Shown piece by piece: positions 24,580 to 35,690 of a DNA stretch of 64,000 bases (position 1 is its first letter; every line of letters begins with the position of its first letter). A program made the position numbers and the translations under genes. The notes beneath the pieces are model-generated. The model did no database searches. It was not told the origin of the DNA and saw nothing but the letters and a program-made list of their open reading frames with translations. Source of the DNA: Hofstenia miamia (Eukaryota > Xenacoelomorpha > Acoela). Where the stretch lies: the NCBI GenBank assembly GCA_004352715.1, contig SCFE01000107.1, positions 258,930 through 322,929 on the forward strand, given 5' to 3'.

Positions 24580-25579
24580 NNNNNNNNNNNNNNNNNNNNN
24601 NNNNNNNNNNNNNNNNNNNNNNNNNNNNNNNNNNNNNNNNNNNNNNNNNNNNNNNNNNNNNNNNNNNNNNNNNNNNNNNNNNNNNNNNNNNNNNNNNNNN
24701 NNNNNNNNNNNNNNNNNNNNNNNNNNNNNNNNNNNNNNNNNNNNNNNNNNNNNNNNNNNNNNNNNNNNNNNNNNNNNNNNNNNNNNNNNNNNNNNNNNNN
24801 NNNNNNNNNNNNNNNNNNNNNNNNNNNNNNNNNNNNNNNNNNNNNNNNNNNNNNNNNNNNNNNNNNNNNNNNNNNNNNNNNNNNNNNNNNNNNNNNNNNN
24901 NNNNNNNNNNNNNNNNNNNNNNNNNNNNNNNNNNNNNNNNNNNNNNNNNNNNNNNNNNNNNNNNNNNNNNNNNNNNNNNNNNNNNNNNNNNNNNNNNNNN
25001 NNNNNNNNNNNNNNNNNNNNNNNNNNNNNNNNNNNNNNNNNNNNNNNNNNNNNNNNNNNNNNNNNNNNNNNNNNNNNNNNNNNNNNNNNNNNNNNNNNNN
25101 NNNNNNNNNNNNNNNNNNNNNNNNNNNNNNNNNNNNNNNNNNNNNNNNNNNNNNNNNNNNNNNNNNNNNNNNNNNNNNNNNNNNNNNNNNNNNNNNNNNN
25201 NNNNNNNNNNNNNNNNNNNNNNNNNNNNNNNNNNNNNNNNNNNNNNNNNNNNNNNNNNNNNNNNNNNNNNNNNNNNNNNNNNNNNNNNNNNNNNNNNNNN
25301 NNNNNNNNNNNNNNNNNNNNNNNNNNNNNNNNNNNNNNNNNNNNNNNNNNNNNNNNNNNNNNNNNNNNNNNNNNNNNNNNNNNNNNNNNNNNNNNNNNNN
25401 NNNNNNNNNNNNNNNNNNNNNNNNNNNNNNNNNNNNNNNNNNNNNNNNNNNNNNNNNNNNNNNNNNNNNNNNNNNNNNNNNNNNNNNNNNNNNNNNNNNN
25501 NNNNNNNNNNNNNNNNNNNNNNNNNNNNNNNNNNNNNNNNNNNNNNNNNNNNNNNNNNNNNNNNNNNNNNNNNNNNNNN
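24580..25579. other. Scaffold gap (1,000 N)
   Basis: Exactly 1,000 N, a conventional placeholder for unknown length. Open frames across it have no meaning. Confidence 0.99.
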
Positions 25580-26661
25580 TTCATACATTAATATATTAAG
25601 CCAATCATAAATAAGGTCCAAAACCAAGTTTCGTCAACAATAATCCACTTGAAATGGAGAAAAATACTAAGTGCATAATCAGTTCATAAAAGGATCAAAG
25701 CCTTGTACAAGTTGATTGTTGGCTAAAATAGGAAACTAAATACGTGTTTGGTTAGTATTCATACGTAGGAAAAGAAAAATATTTAAACATGGTAAAATAT
25801 TACAAAAGGACAAGAGTGATGAAAGCAAAATCAATAAATTCAAATTTTAAAATAATGTTTTTTTATGTAGAGTAAATGCATTTGAGATGGAAATCATTAC
25901 AAAGTATCAGTTTTTCCATGGTTAATGCCTTAGCCTTAGCCTAAGTATTTTTCTCCATTTCAAGTGGATTATTGTTGACGAAACTTGGTTTTGGACCTTA
26001 TTTATGATTGGCTTAATATATTAATGTATGAATGAATGCATTATTCAAATTACTCTCCTCAATGTTGTAGATGCAATGTAATCAAATTTTCCTTCAATAC
26101 AAACAAACTTGATTCCACCAAAAAAATTATTTGCTGTAAGCATGGGAATGTTGATGTAACATCTCAAGAAATTTGAATCATTTTAATTGCACACCACTAA
26201 GTGGAAGAAAACTAAATTGATTTGCTTCAAAATTAGTGTCGTGCGACAATTCCATTTGCAAGTTCATTACATGCTTTACAACAAAGTGAGTAGTAAAGAA
26301 AAGCAGGGTAGTATATATGTAGGTTTCTAACAATAATCAGTTTTCAATAACTTTTTACTCTTTTCTATTGATTTTGATAAGAAAAAAGGCGTTTTTTAGA
26401 AATTCTGGATTTGGCAGCCAGGGGTCAAATAAACTACGGCCATACCTGTATAAATAATTATTCAATTATACCCTCCTTTTAACTATGTACCAATATGTTT
26501 TCGAGCAATTTTTTGCATTTTTTAGAAAACCTCTAGAGGTCTCAATAAAAATATCAAGAATGAATAAAGTTAATCACAATTTGGTTAAAGAGAGAATTAA
26601 ATCTTTAAATATTGTGAATCAATGTCTGTTTCACATCAGGTCGACAGGTACAGGTCTCATT
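25580..26661. other. Small contig with perfect inverted repeat
   Basis: The first ~88 bases (25,580-25,667) reappear as an exact reverse complement at about 25,945-26,032, separated by ~275 bases. The left arm begins at the first base after the N gap. No coding sequence is recognised; the open frame at 26,485 running into the next gap is unassigned. It could be a foldback element or a chimeric-read artefact. Confidence 0.75.
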
Positions 26662-27661
26662 NNNNNNNNNNNNNNNNNNNNNNNNNNNNNNNNNNNNNNN
26701 NNNNNNNNNNNNNNNNNNNNNNNNNNNNNNNNNNNNNNNNNNNNNNNNNNNNNNNNNNNNNNNNNNNNNNNNNNNNNNNNNNNNNNNNNNNNNNNNNNNN
26801 NNNNNNNNNNNNNNNNNNNNNNNNNNNNNNNNNNNNNNNNNNNNNNNNNNNNNNNNNNNNNNNNNNNNNNNNNNNNNNNNNNNNNNNNNNNNNNNNNNNN
26901 NNNNNNNNNNNNNNNNNNNNNNNNNNNNNNNNNNNNNNNNNNNNNNNNNNNNNNNNNNNNNNNNNNNNNNNNNNNNNNNNNNNNNNNNNNNNNNNNNNNN
27001 NNNNNNNNNNNNNNNNNNNNNNNNNNNNNNNNNNNNNNNNNNNNNNNNNNNNNNNNNNNNNNNNNNNNNNNNNNNNNNNNNNNNNNNNNNNNNNNNNNNN
27101 NNNNNNNNNNNNNNNNNNNNNNNNNNNNNNNNNNNNNNNNNNNNNNNNNNNNNNNNNNNNNNNNNNNNNNNNNNNNNNNNNNNNNNNNNNNNNNNNNNNN
27201 NNNNNNNNNNNNNNNNNNNNNNNNNNNNNNNNNNNNNNNNNNNNNNNNNNNNNNNNNNNNNNNNNNNNNNNNNNNNNNNNNNNNNNNNNNNNNNNNNNNN
27301 NNNNNNNNNNNNNNNNNNNNNNNNNNNNNNNNNNNNNNNNNNNNNNNNNNNNNNNNNNNNNNNNNNNNNNNNNNNNNNNNNNNNNNNNNNNNNNNNNNNN
27401 NNNNNNNNNNNNNNNNNNNNNNNNNNNNNNNNNNNNNNNNNNNNNNNNNNNNNNNNNNNNNNNNNNNNNNNNNNNNNNNNNNNNNNNNNNNNNNNNNNNN
27501 NNNNNNNNNNNNNNNNNNNNNNNNNNNNNNNNNNNNNNNNNNNNNNNNNNNNNNNNNNNNNNNNNNNNNNNNNNNNNNNNNNNNNNNNNNNNNNNNNNNN
27601 NNNNNNNNNNNNNNNNNNNNNNNNNNNNNNNNNNNNNNNNNNNNNNNNNNNNNNNNNNNNN
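26662..27661. other. Scaffold gap (1,000 N)
   Basis: Placeholder gap separating the small contig from the inverted haplotig-like contig. Confidence 0.99.
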
Positions 27662-28019
27662 TACCAGAAGAGTAAGAAGTTTTCGATACTACAGTTTAGT
27701 GATGTCCAACATTAGTTTTTGGGATTATCCTTTATATCATGCATTTTGAACGGAATGGTAGGCCACTGAAAACATATATTGAATACATACCGCAGACCAG
27801 GCTAACTTAGGCCAACCGTTTAAGATTAGGCAAGCAGTCACACAAAACATTGATTCGAATAAAAGTAACTGCTATATTTGTTCTATGGATTATGGAACGT
27901 ACAAAAGTTCTGAATGAATAACGTGGTTCCAGTGGGTTATTGACAGTGTAATTGAGCTGTGTAATATCCAAGATACTTTAAGAAGAGATAAGCTTTAAGA
28001 TATTCGTTGATACAAATGA

Positions 28020-28185
28020 GCATGCATTGCTCACCCAAAATTTTTTTCACGCAATGTAATAATTCGCCCATTGCGCGTTTGCCCAGTTATACTTTTCGCC
28101 CAATGAACTTTTGGTCCAACACCATTTTTTGCCATAATGAACTTCTCGCCCAATGTTTATCTCACCTAATAACATAGACAAGCTT
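28020..28185. repeat. Degenerate TTGGGCGAAAAGT-type iterations
   Basis: On the minus strand, cattgggcgagaagtt, cattgggcgaaaagta, caatgggcgaattat and related words repeat with a period of about 17 bases. The same words recur at 30,510-30,580 and, inverted, at 56,250-56,390. They look like subterminal repeats of a DNA transposon, but no ends are defined. Confidence 0.6.
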
Positions 28186-28439
28186 TCGAAATATTTGTAT
28201 TTTCGTTTTTCAAGAGCCATATATTAACAATTTTATAAGTAAAGCAACTGTGTGTTATCGGTACATGTATTTTCAGAGTTTGATTATACTACTGAATTTG
28301 CTTCACTAATTTTGTTTTTAATGCTGTATTTTAAAGTATTTCATTTTGTTCATACAAATTTGAACTATCTATTATTATCTTTGAATTATTAGCAGTTTGG
28401 ATTATTCTTAGTTATTTTTAATTTACCAATAATTACTGC

Positions 28440-28740
28440 ATTGATAAGAGTCAGAGCAAATTTATTGGATGAATCGGGTCGGAAGTGACAAATTTGTAAT
28501 ATTTTTCATCTTCTTCTATCAAAATAGTGGTGTCGATTAGCACACCACTTGTATCTATAACATCTGTCTAAAGATCGCTGGATTCTTTTGATACAGCTGA
28601 AGTCAGCTCCATAAACAATTACACCATATTTTATCTTTGATAAAAACAAAGCTTTAAAAACATGATTTATGTCATGACCTGAAAAACCAGTATTTTTAAG
28701 ATTGAAAAGATAAACTGTCTTTGTGTCAAAGTTCATCGAC
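28440..28740 (-). pseudogene. Non-LTR retrotransposon C-terminal fragment
   Basis: The minus strand encodes FDTKTVYLFNLKNTGFSGHD, then FKALFLSKIKYGVIVYGAD, IKRIQRSLDRCYRY and, in another frame, IEEDEKYYKFVTSDPIHP. The order 'L..L...GFS..D....F..L.LSKIKYG..VYG......+IQ+.LDRC.RY' matches the region after the RT of CR1-like pol proteins. It is identical at protein level to the copy at 55,675-55,905. Confidence 0.72.
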
Positions 28741-29235
28741 GTGACTCCCGAATTTCAAATTTGATTGGAAAAAGTCTCCCAAAATCCTCTTACATTGTGT
28801 CTGTTTTAGATTCGTTGCAGAGGGGCAACATTGCATCTTTTTTAGACGACCTTTGTGAAAATAAGGCAATTGGTAGATCAATTCAACCTATTTGTCCTCA
28901 TTTATAGGAATAAAGGCCATAATTTTTAATTTCAAAATTTTATTAATCTTTTCTTATATTTGAATATTGAGCGTCAGTCACAAACCCTAAATCTCACTAT
29001 TTCAATTTCTCCTTGAAGTTTATTTAAATGTCCTATTTCGGTTTTTCCACATTTAAGAAATTCCTATTTTCATTCATTTATATTATTTGTACATAATGTA
29101 GAATCGGTGGCTAGGGACTATAGCGGCATTCCCAAGGAACTTTTTGACCCTGCGAAGGTTACAAAAGGGCCTTAATAGAGCAGCCACGATTCTAACGAAA
29201 TAACAATAATAGATCTAACAAACATCAGTAATTCA

Positions 29236-29888
29236 NNNNNNNNNNNNNNNNNNNNNNNNNNNNNNNNNNNNNNNNNNNNNNNNNNNNNNNNNNNNNNNNN
29301 NNNNNNNNNNNNNNNNNNNNNNNNNNNNNNNNNNNNNNNNNNNNNNNNNNNNNNNNNNNNNNNNNNNNNNNNNNNNNNNNNNNNNNNNNNNNNNNNNNNN
29401 NNNNNNNNNNNNNNNNNNNNNNNNNNNNNNNNNNNNNNNNNNNNNNNNNNNNNNNNNNNNNNNNNNNNNNNNNNNNNNNNNNNNNNNNNNNNNNNNNNNN
29501 NNNNNNNNNNNNNNNNNNNNNNNNNNNNNNNNNNNNNNNNNNNNNNNNNNNNNNNNNNNNNNNNNNNNNNNNNNNNNNNNNNNNNNNNNNNNNNNNNNNN
29601 NNNNNNNNNNNNNNNNNNNNNNNNNNNNNNNNNNNNNNNNNNNNNNNNNNNNNNNNNNNNNNNNNNNNNNNNNNNNNNNNNNNNNNNNNNNNNNNNNNNN
29701 NNNNNNNNNNNNNNNNNNNNNNNNNNNNNNNNNNNNNNNNNNNNNNNNNNNNNNNNNNNNNNNNNNNNNNNNNNNNNNNNNNNNNNNNNNNNNNNNNNNN
29801 NNNNNNNNNNNNNNNNNNNNNNNNNNNNNNNNNNNNNNNNNNNNNNNNNNNNNNNNNNNNNNNNNNNNNNNNNNNNNNNNNNNNNNNN
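29236..29888. other. Assembly gap (653 N)
   Basis: The corresponding interval of the inverted partner is 54,769-55,175 (407 bases), so the gap size is overestimated. Confidence 0.98.
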
Positions 29889-30088
29889 TTATACCCCGTT
29901 TACACGTGACACGAGACATGCATGTCTTGTGTTTTTAATGAGCGAATGTCACGTCTAAACACCCAAAACACGCGACATTCAACCACTCAAGTAGAGAATG
30001 TCGCGTGTTTTGGGTGTTTAGACGTGACATTCGCTCATTAAAAACACAAGACATGCATGTCTCGTGTCACGTGTAAACGGGGGTATTA
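29889..30088. mobile_element. Foldback MITE, nearly perfect ~90 bp arms
   Basis: The arms 29,892-29,983 and 29,995-30,084 are almost exact reverse complements around a ~12 base loop (aaccactcaagtagag region). Ends read TACCCCGTTTACACGTG and, inward from the other end, TACCCCCGTTTACACGTG, flanked on both sides by TTA. A TTA duplication fits PIF/Harbinger-type insertion; assignment is inference. No coding capacity. A diverged and truncated version sits at 54,618-54,768. Confidence 0.8.
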
Positions 30089-31090
30089 AGCAATCATTAT
30101 TATAAAAATGATAAGATTAAGAAAAAATTGTAAATGTCAAAGAGAGTTGAACACATTGAGGTGAGATAAACTCTATTGCTCGATTGCTACATTGTTTTCC
30201 CTATTTATACAAAGTTCAATTAATTACCTGTCTTTGTTTACAACTCAGAATCATATGATCACGTTTCTCTCACAAATTCAATTGAGCAACAAAAAACACG
30301 TATTACAGCATTGAGGGGACATAATTATAGCAACGTAAACTAAACTCGAAAATAACGAGTTGACGTCAAATTGATGTAATCTCTACGAATTACAAAGTAA
30401 GAATTAAATCAAATTAAAAATAAAATTTTCCACAAGTCCCCGAGTGACTCTACAATAACTGTGTATAACATGCATATAGCATGCTAAGATGTTGTTATTG
30501 TATTGGGCAGACTTAGTCAATGGGTGAAAATTGCAATAGGCGAAAGTGCCATTGGGCGAAAAATGCATTGGGCTATGTATAGACAGATACAAATGAACAA
30601 TGCATTATTTTTTTTAGGAATTTTACATGTATTACTTTTAATCAAAACATGCACATAACTATATCTCAGCATATAAAGCCATCGTCAGCATTTTTACAAA
30701 TTATTCCCCATACAAAATTTATTAAAATAGTTAATATTTTAGATTTTAAATAACGCTGTGTTGAATTTATAAATGTAATCTTGCTTGGTGTTTAGACGTG
30801 GGTGTAGGGATGTTATTTAAATACAGTCAATAATTTTTAAATAACATGTCTTGTTGTTTTGAATAATATTTTCAAATTTTTTTTATGAACATTGGAAGTA
30901 TAATGACTGCTACATGTGATACCACTTTTCTTTGAAATTTGTACATTATGAAACTGCCATTAATATGTTTAGTATATAATTGATCCCTATTAATCTAAAA
31001 TAGATTAAAAATGATTGCTGCTATTGATTAGTGCAATTTTAAAATGAATTTTATTAAATAAGCCTAAATGCTCCATAATTTACATGCTTG
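30089..31090. other. Interval between foldback MITE and GCACG element
   Basis: 30,040-30,890 is missing from the partner copy at 54.6 kb. It contains a minor cluster of TTGGGCGAAAA-like words (30,510-30,580). No gene supported. Confidence 0.5.
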
Positions 31091-31098
31091 TAGATACT

Positions 31099-31498
31099 CA
31101 GTGTTGTAACCGTGCCTTGATTTTTCGGCACGAGCACGGCACAAAAAGACGCAGTAAGGCGAAGCACGGCACGGCACAAAATTTCAACCACAAGCACGGC
31201 ACGGCACGGCGGATCTACAAATTTTTTGTTGAATGTAAAAAAGACATATAAGATTAAACCTGTATGAATAAAACGCTCTTTGGAGACAAATTGTTTCAAT
31301 AGATTAACAAATTGTTCAAGAAACGAAATTTTCGATTACTTTAATATGCAAATTAATAGATTTAGAAAATCAAAATAACCAATAAATTTTATTCGTATTT
31401 TAATTTGGGCACGAGCACTGCACGGGCACGAAATTTCTGTAAAAATTGGCACGCACATGGGACTGCACGAAATAAAGCACAGCACGATTTCACCACTG
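31099..31498. mobile_element. Non-autonomous hAT-type element, GCACG-rich, 400 bp
   Basis: Ends CAGTGTTGTAACCGTGC and, read inward from the right, CAGTGGTGAAATCGTGC. It is flanked by a perfect 8 base target-site duplication TAGATACT (31,091-31,098 and 31,499-31,506). Both subterminal regions are arrays of GCACG/GGCAC words; the middle is AT-rich and non-coding. The 8 base duplication and CAG...CTG ends fit hAT mobilisation in trans. Confidence 0.92.
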
Positions 31499-31762
31499 TA
31501 GATACTAAAGCTATAGAGAAAAATATCTGGTTATAACATTAGAAATTAAATCTCTTCAAGACTGCAGTTTATCAAGCATGACAACTCAATATAAAATTAG
31601 TCTCTAAGTTACAAAATCACAAGGCTCAAGACCTAGCCCAAGTTCTAGGGGTCTGCGGGAATATCCTATGGGACTGGGACCTGGGAATTAATGGGACTGA
31701 GACGAAATTTTACTGAATCTGCGACCACCGATTTGAGAATATTTTCATAAAAGGGACTATGT

Positions 31763-32762
31763 NNNNNNNNNNNNNNNNNNNNNNNNNNNNNNNNNNNNNN
31801 NNNNNNNNNNNNNNNNNNNNNNNNNNNNNNNNNNNNNNNNNNNNNNNNNNNNNNNNNNNNNNNNNNNNNNNNNNNNNNNNNNNNNNNNNNNNNNNNNNNN
31901 NNNNNNNNNNNNNNNNNNNNNNNNNNNNNNNNNNNNNNNNNNNNNNNNNNNNNNNNNNNNNNNNNNNNNNNNNNNNNNNNNNNNNNNNNNNNNNNNNNNN
32001 NNNNNNNNNNNNNNNNNNNNNNNNNNNNNNNNNNNNNNNNNNNNNNNNNNNNNNNNNNNNNNNNNNNNNNNNNNNNNNNNNNNNNNNNNNNNNNNNNNNN
32101 NNNNNNNNNNNNNNNNNNNNNNNNNNNNNNNNNNNNNNNNNNNNNNNNNNNNNNNNNNNNNNNNNNNNNNNNNNNNNNNNNNNNNNNNNNNNNNNNNNNN
32201 NNNNNNNNNNNNNNNNNNNNNNNNNNNNNNNNNNNNNNNNNNNNNNNNNNNNNNNNNNNNNNNNNNNNNNNNNNNNNNNNNNNNNNNNNNNNNNNNNNNN
32301 NNNNNNNNNNNNNNNNNNNNNNNNNNNNNNNNNNNNNNNNNNNNNNNNNNNNNNNNNNNNNNNNNNNNNNNNNNNNNNNNNNNNNNNNNNNNNNNNNNNN
32401 NNNNNNNNNNNNNNNNNNNNNNNNNNNNNNNNNNNNNNNNNNNNNNNNNNNNNNNNNNNNNNNNNNNNNNNNNNNNNNNNNNNNNNNNNNNNNNNNNNNN
32501 NNNNNNNNNNNNNNNNNNNNNNNNNNNNNNNNNNNNNNNNNNNNNNNNNNNNNNNNNNNNNNNNNNNNNNNNNNNNNNNNNNNNNNNNNNNNNNNNNNNN
32601 NNNNNNNNNNNNNNNNNNNNNNNNNNNNNNNNNNNNNNNNNNNNNNNNNNNNNNNNNNNNNNNNNNNNNNNNNNNNNNNNNNNNNNNNNNNNNNNNNNNN
32701 NNNNNNNNNNNNNNNNNNNNNNNNNNNNNNNNNNNNNNNNNNNNNNNNNNNNNNNNNNNNNN
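31763..32762. other. Scaffold gap (1,000 N)
   Basis: Placeholder gap at the end of the inverted haplotig-like contig. Confidence 0.99.
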
Positions 32763-32916
32763 AAAAAATGCAAACTAAATTAGGCCACATAAATAACACA
32801 AAAACTGGTAAAAGTACATGCATGACGTCAGTAAAAGAAACTAAAAAAATGCAAACTAAATTAGGCCACATAAATAACACAAAAACTAGTAAAAGTACAT
32901 GCATGACGTCAGTAAA
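32763..32916. repeat. 81 bp direct repeat, two units
   Basis: Two units beginning aaaaaatgcaaactaaatta, with period 81, differ by one or two bases. They start directly at the gap edge, so more units may be hidden in the N run. Confidence 0.9.
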
Positions 32917-32960
32917 ACACCCCCCGCCAATATCCACGACGCCTCAGGTCAAAGGCCACC

Positions 32961-33100
32961 CCTCTCGACCAATCAGAAAAAAGTGTAACCTCCTGGACTC
33001 CACCTCTCGACCAATCAGAAAAAAGTGTAACCTCCTGGACTCCACCTCTCGACCAATCAGAAAAAAGTGTAACCTCCTTCACTCGCTTATATACTACTGG
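32961..33100. repeat. 42 bp tandem repeats with CCAAT box, then TATA-like sequence
   Basis: Three head-to-tail units start cctctcgaccaatcag, with period 42. The third runs into cttcactcgcttatatacta. The order CCAAT-CCAAT-CCAAT-TATA resembles a promoter built from repeated monomers. A single further unit with the same TATA-like tail appears at 34,963-35,022 in front of a retrotransposon coding fragment. Confidence 0.75.
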
Positions 33101-33167
33101 TAGACTGGTCATGAAAAGACTCGAACATAGATGATAAATCAGGAATGGGAATGCGAAAGGCACTTTT

Positions 33168-34634
33168 CGAAGGAGGGTTGTAAACTACTAAACCAGTAAC
33201 ATAAACTATTTCCATTTTCTCGTATTTTGAAAAATACAAAGATCCACAAAGCCAATCCGAACCAACAGATATACTTTGATTCAGATGACTCGGTTGAATA
33301 ATGTTGAGTCGGGGAGCATAAAAAGACGTTATAGTTCACTTCTGAAAGAAAATTGTTAAATTCACAAAAAGCACATTTGCCATATATATTATTTTAAATT
33401 TCCTGTTTAAAGGATAAAATGCCGAGGGGCAAAATGTATAAAAATATATAAATAGTATATTAAGAATACAACAAATATGTAACAACATCAACTAAAAATC
33501 AACAATAAAAATACAAAATTAATAGAGCAAGATCGATATTTTCTAAGTTGGGAATTCTGACTATTTACATTCGGTTCGATGAATTTTTTATGTAACCTTT
33601 ACAAACAGTATTGACCATTGCATGGCATAGTTGGCTTTGGTATAAAGCGAGCGTGTTATTCAGAAATTGCAAAAATATTTCAACGCCACTATTAAACAAT
33701 GAGACAATTAACGACGACAGTGAACATCCTTTAAGCTCTGATATACAACATAACAAATATTAACGTGTAATACTAAACTTTCAAATGGGTATTTTAAATT
33801 GTGCGAGAAATTTCAGTAATAAAAGCAAAGTCTTCATAGGATTCAAATTCAAATGAAGCATCAAAGTTTAAATCGAATTTGTAAGCTACTAAACCAGTAA
33901 CATAAACTATTTCCATTTTCTCGTAGTTTGAAAAATACAAAGATCCACAAAGCCAATCCGAACCAACAGATATACTTTGATTCAGATGTAATTCAGACAA
34001 TGCAATTTTGCAAATTTGGCAATCAGGTTGAAATTTAGATGATCTACATTTAGTTTTATCCGAAACAAAATGCCATTGTCTCAGATTTGAACGCATTTAT
34101 TACCTGAGTAGCTGAAATATAGTCGTTTCCTCCACTTCTTTGCCAGTATATTCCAAATATCTTTTCCAATTGATCTGTTTGAAAATCACCAGTTATTACA
34201 TAGTCCAAATCACAAACACGAAGTAAAAATTCAGATAGATTTAAAATACCATTGATAGTTCTGAACCAGCCCAAAAAGTATCACTATTTAGGGAATTTCT
34301 TCGCATTTGATGATTAACAGGACCCATTTGAAATAAACATTCGCTGTTCTTCGCAAAAACCTGACAGTTTCATCGCCCATGGATGTCAGAACAAAACGAT
34401 CAGGATCGTGTCGTCTATCACCAACAGTTTGTTATTTTATGTTTAGAATGTTGAAAACACGCTTAATCTCATTAACAAATTCCTTAGTGTCTTTGTAGTT
34501 TTCAATTTCCAATGATGCAATAGTCTTCTCGTTGAAATTTTTTACAGCAAGAGCCACTTTTTGCTTTTCAATTTGAAAAGAATAATTATCAGTTATTTGT
34601 AATTTTAGTTTCCAATCGTAGTTCCAGTGGTCCA

Positions 34635-34640
<6 letters not shown>
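33168..34640 (-). pseudogene. P-element-like (THAP9-type) transposase, C-terminal half, copy A
   Basis: On the minus strand from 34,640: SFQIEKQKVALAVKNFNEKT (the '(M)KV.LAVQVFS' block after the catalytic core), TKEFVNEIKRVFNILN, MGDETVRFLRR, GWFRTINGILNLSEFLL, then FQTDQLEKIFGIYWQRSGG ('D.LE..FG.YRQ.SGG', the most conserved C-terminal P/THAP9 motif) and C-terminal wording down to about 33,565. Frames shift at least three times. A ~110 base piece (33,876-33,990) is partly duplicated at 33,170-33,290. Known: P-type transposases use a THAP DNA-binding domain and a GTP-dependent catalytic core; only the C-terminal half remains. Confidence 0.85.

Positions 34641-34667
<27 letters not shown>
34637..34667. 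repeat. (AT)n microsatellite at gap edge
   Basis: An AT tract runs directly into the N run and probably caused the gap. Confidence 0.95.
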
Positions 34668-34962
34668 NNNNNNNNNNNNNNNNNNNNNNNNNNNNNNNNN
34701 NNNNNNNNNNNNNNNNNNNNNNNNNNNNNNNNNNNNNNNNNNNNNNNNNNNNNNNNNNNNNNNNNNNNNNNNNNNNNNNNNNNNNNNNNNNNNNNNNNNN
34801 NNNNNNNNNNNNNNNNNNNNNNNNNNNNNNNNNNNNNNNNNNNNNNNNNNNNNNNNNNNNNNNNNNNNNNNNNNNNNNNNNNNNNNNNNNNNNNNNNNNN
34901 NNNNNNNNNNNNNNNNNNNNNNNNNNNNNNNNNNNNNNNNNNNNNNNNNNNNNNNNNNNNNN
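34668..34962. other. Assembly gap (295 N)
   Basis: Gap between copy A of the P-like transposase and the retrotransposon endonuclease fragment. Confidence 0.99.
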
Positions 34963-35022
34963 ACTCCACCTCTCGACCAATCAGAAAAAAGTGTAACCTC
35001 CTTCACTCGCTTATATACTACT
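34963..35022. promoter_or_regulatory. Single CCAAT/TATA repeat unit before retrotransposon coding
   Basis: Matches the last unit and tail at 33,040-33,100 (ctctcgaccaatcag ... ttatatactact). It then switches abruptly to endonuclease coding sequence at about 35,023. Promoter function is inference only. Confidence 0.4.
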
Positions 35023-35690
35023 TCTACCTACCTCTCTCGTCACCTTGGCTTTTCCATTCGTCCTCATTTTCTTGTTTGTGGTGACTTCAATCTTCCTAAT
35101 GTCTGCTGGAATGCTTTCGATTCTACTGACACTTATGAGTCTGGAGTTTTAGACGTTTTTGCCTGCTATTCTCTTGAAAAACTTGTATTTTCACCTACTT
35201 CCAGCTCCTCCCTGCTTGATTTGGTTTTGTGCTCTCACCCCGATTACATATTTGACATATCTGTAATCCCTGTTCCTGCTAAGCTGTCAGATCACTCATT
35301 TGTCCGGTTCAATAAGTCTGTCAACTCTACTTCTCCATCAGCTAATCCGGTTGCTCCACAATATGCTCGATTTAACAGTGACTTTCTGTCACTTAATGCT
35401 GCTCTCTCATCTTCGCTGCCCGTTTTTAGTGATTCCTTCTCAGTTGACGATTGGTTCACTTTCTTACATCAAGTTATTTCTTCTTATGTTCCTCGTCGGC
35501 GGAAAAGCGTGTTTCTCTTCTTTTCTATTTTTCGTCCCTTACTGTGCACTCCTTGAATAAATTGGAGTCTTACAAACGCCATTCTGGTACTACTGCTTCT
35601 CCGAAGCTTGCTTCTGTCACAGAAGATGTTATCAATTTTATGGAACTTGACAAAGTCTCTTTTCTGTGGTCGTGTATTTACTTTTAAGTA
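35020..35690 (+). pseudogene. Non-LTR retrotransposon endonuclease domain and linker (partial)
   Basis: The + strand encodes HFLVCGDFNLPNVCWNAFDS (GDFN motif), SLLDLVLCSHPDYIFD, AKLSDHSFVRF (SDH motif with the catalytic His) and then the linker VPRRRK. After a frame change it reads LLFYFSSLTVHSLNKLESYK. This is the C-terminal part of the APE-like endonuclease that nicks target DNA in CR1/Jockey-type elements. Its N-terminal part is missing (gap or truncation), and it ends at ~35,690 against an opposite-strand element. Confidence 0.87.

Larger units (their letters stand above)
27662..31762. repeat. Contig that is an inverted near-copy of 53,746-56,749
   Basis: Every block here recurs in reverse complement in the later region, with only scattered substitutions: 27,662 pairs with 56,749, the non-LTR frame 28,506-28,736 with 55,675-55,905, the GCACG element 31,099-31,498 with 54,010-54,409, and 31,762 with 53,746. 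Differences: an 851 base stretch (30,040-30,890) is absent from the partner, and the 653-N gap here is filled by 407 bases there. It is flanked by 1,000-N gaps on both sides. Most likely an alternative haplotype placed twice. Confidence 0.9.

Noticed and set aside
24439-25627. Long open frames of 360-381 residues on both strands
   Set aside because: They are almost entirely undetermined residues across the 1,000-N gap. The same applies to frames over 26,485-27,749, 29,233-29,919, 31,666-32,937 and 34,432-35,022.
32768-33163. Open frames of 84-111 residues with repeated KLGHINNTKT or RKKCNLLDST units
   Set aside because: They arise from 81 and 42 bp DNA tandem repeats that stay in phase because both periods are divisible by three. 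No start context or domain.
35484-35690. Minus-strand continuation of the 158-residue frame
   Set aside because: This part is antisense to the + strand LINE linker; only the portion above ~35,690 is real minus-strand element sequence.
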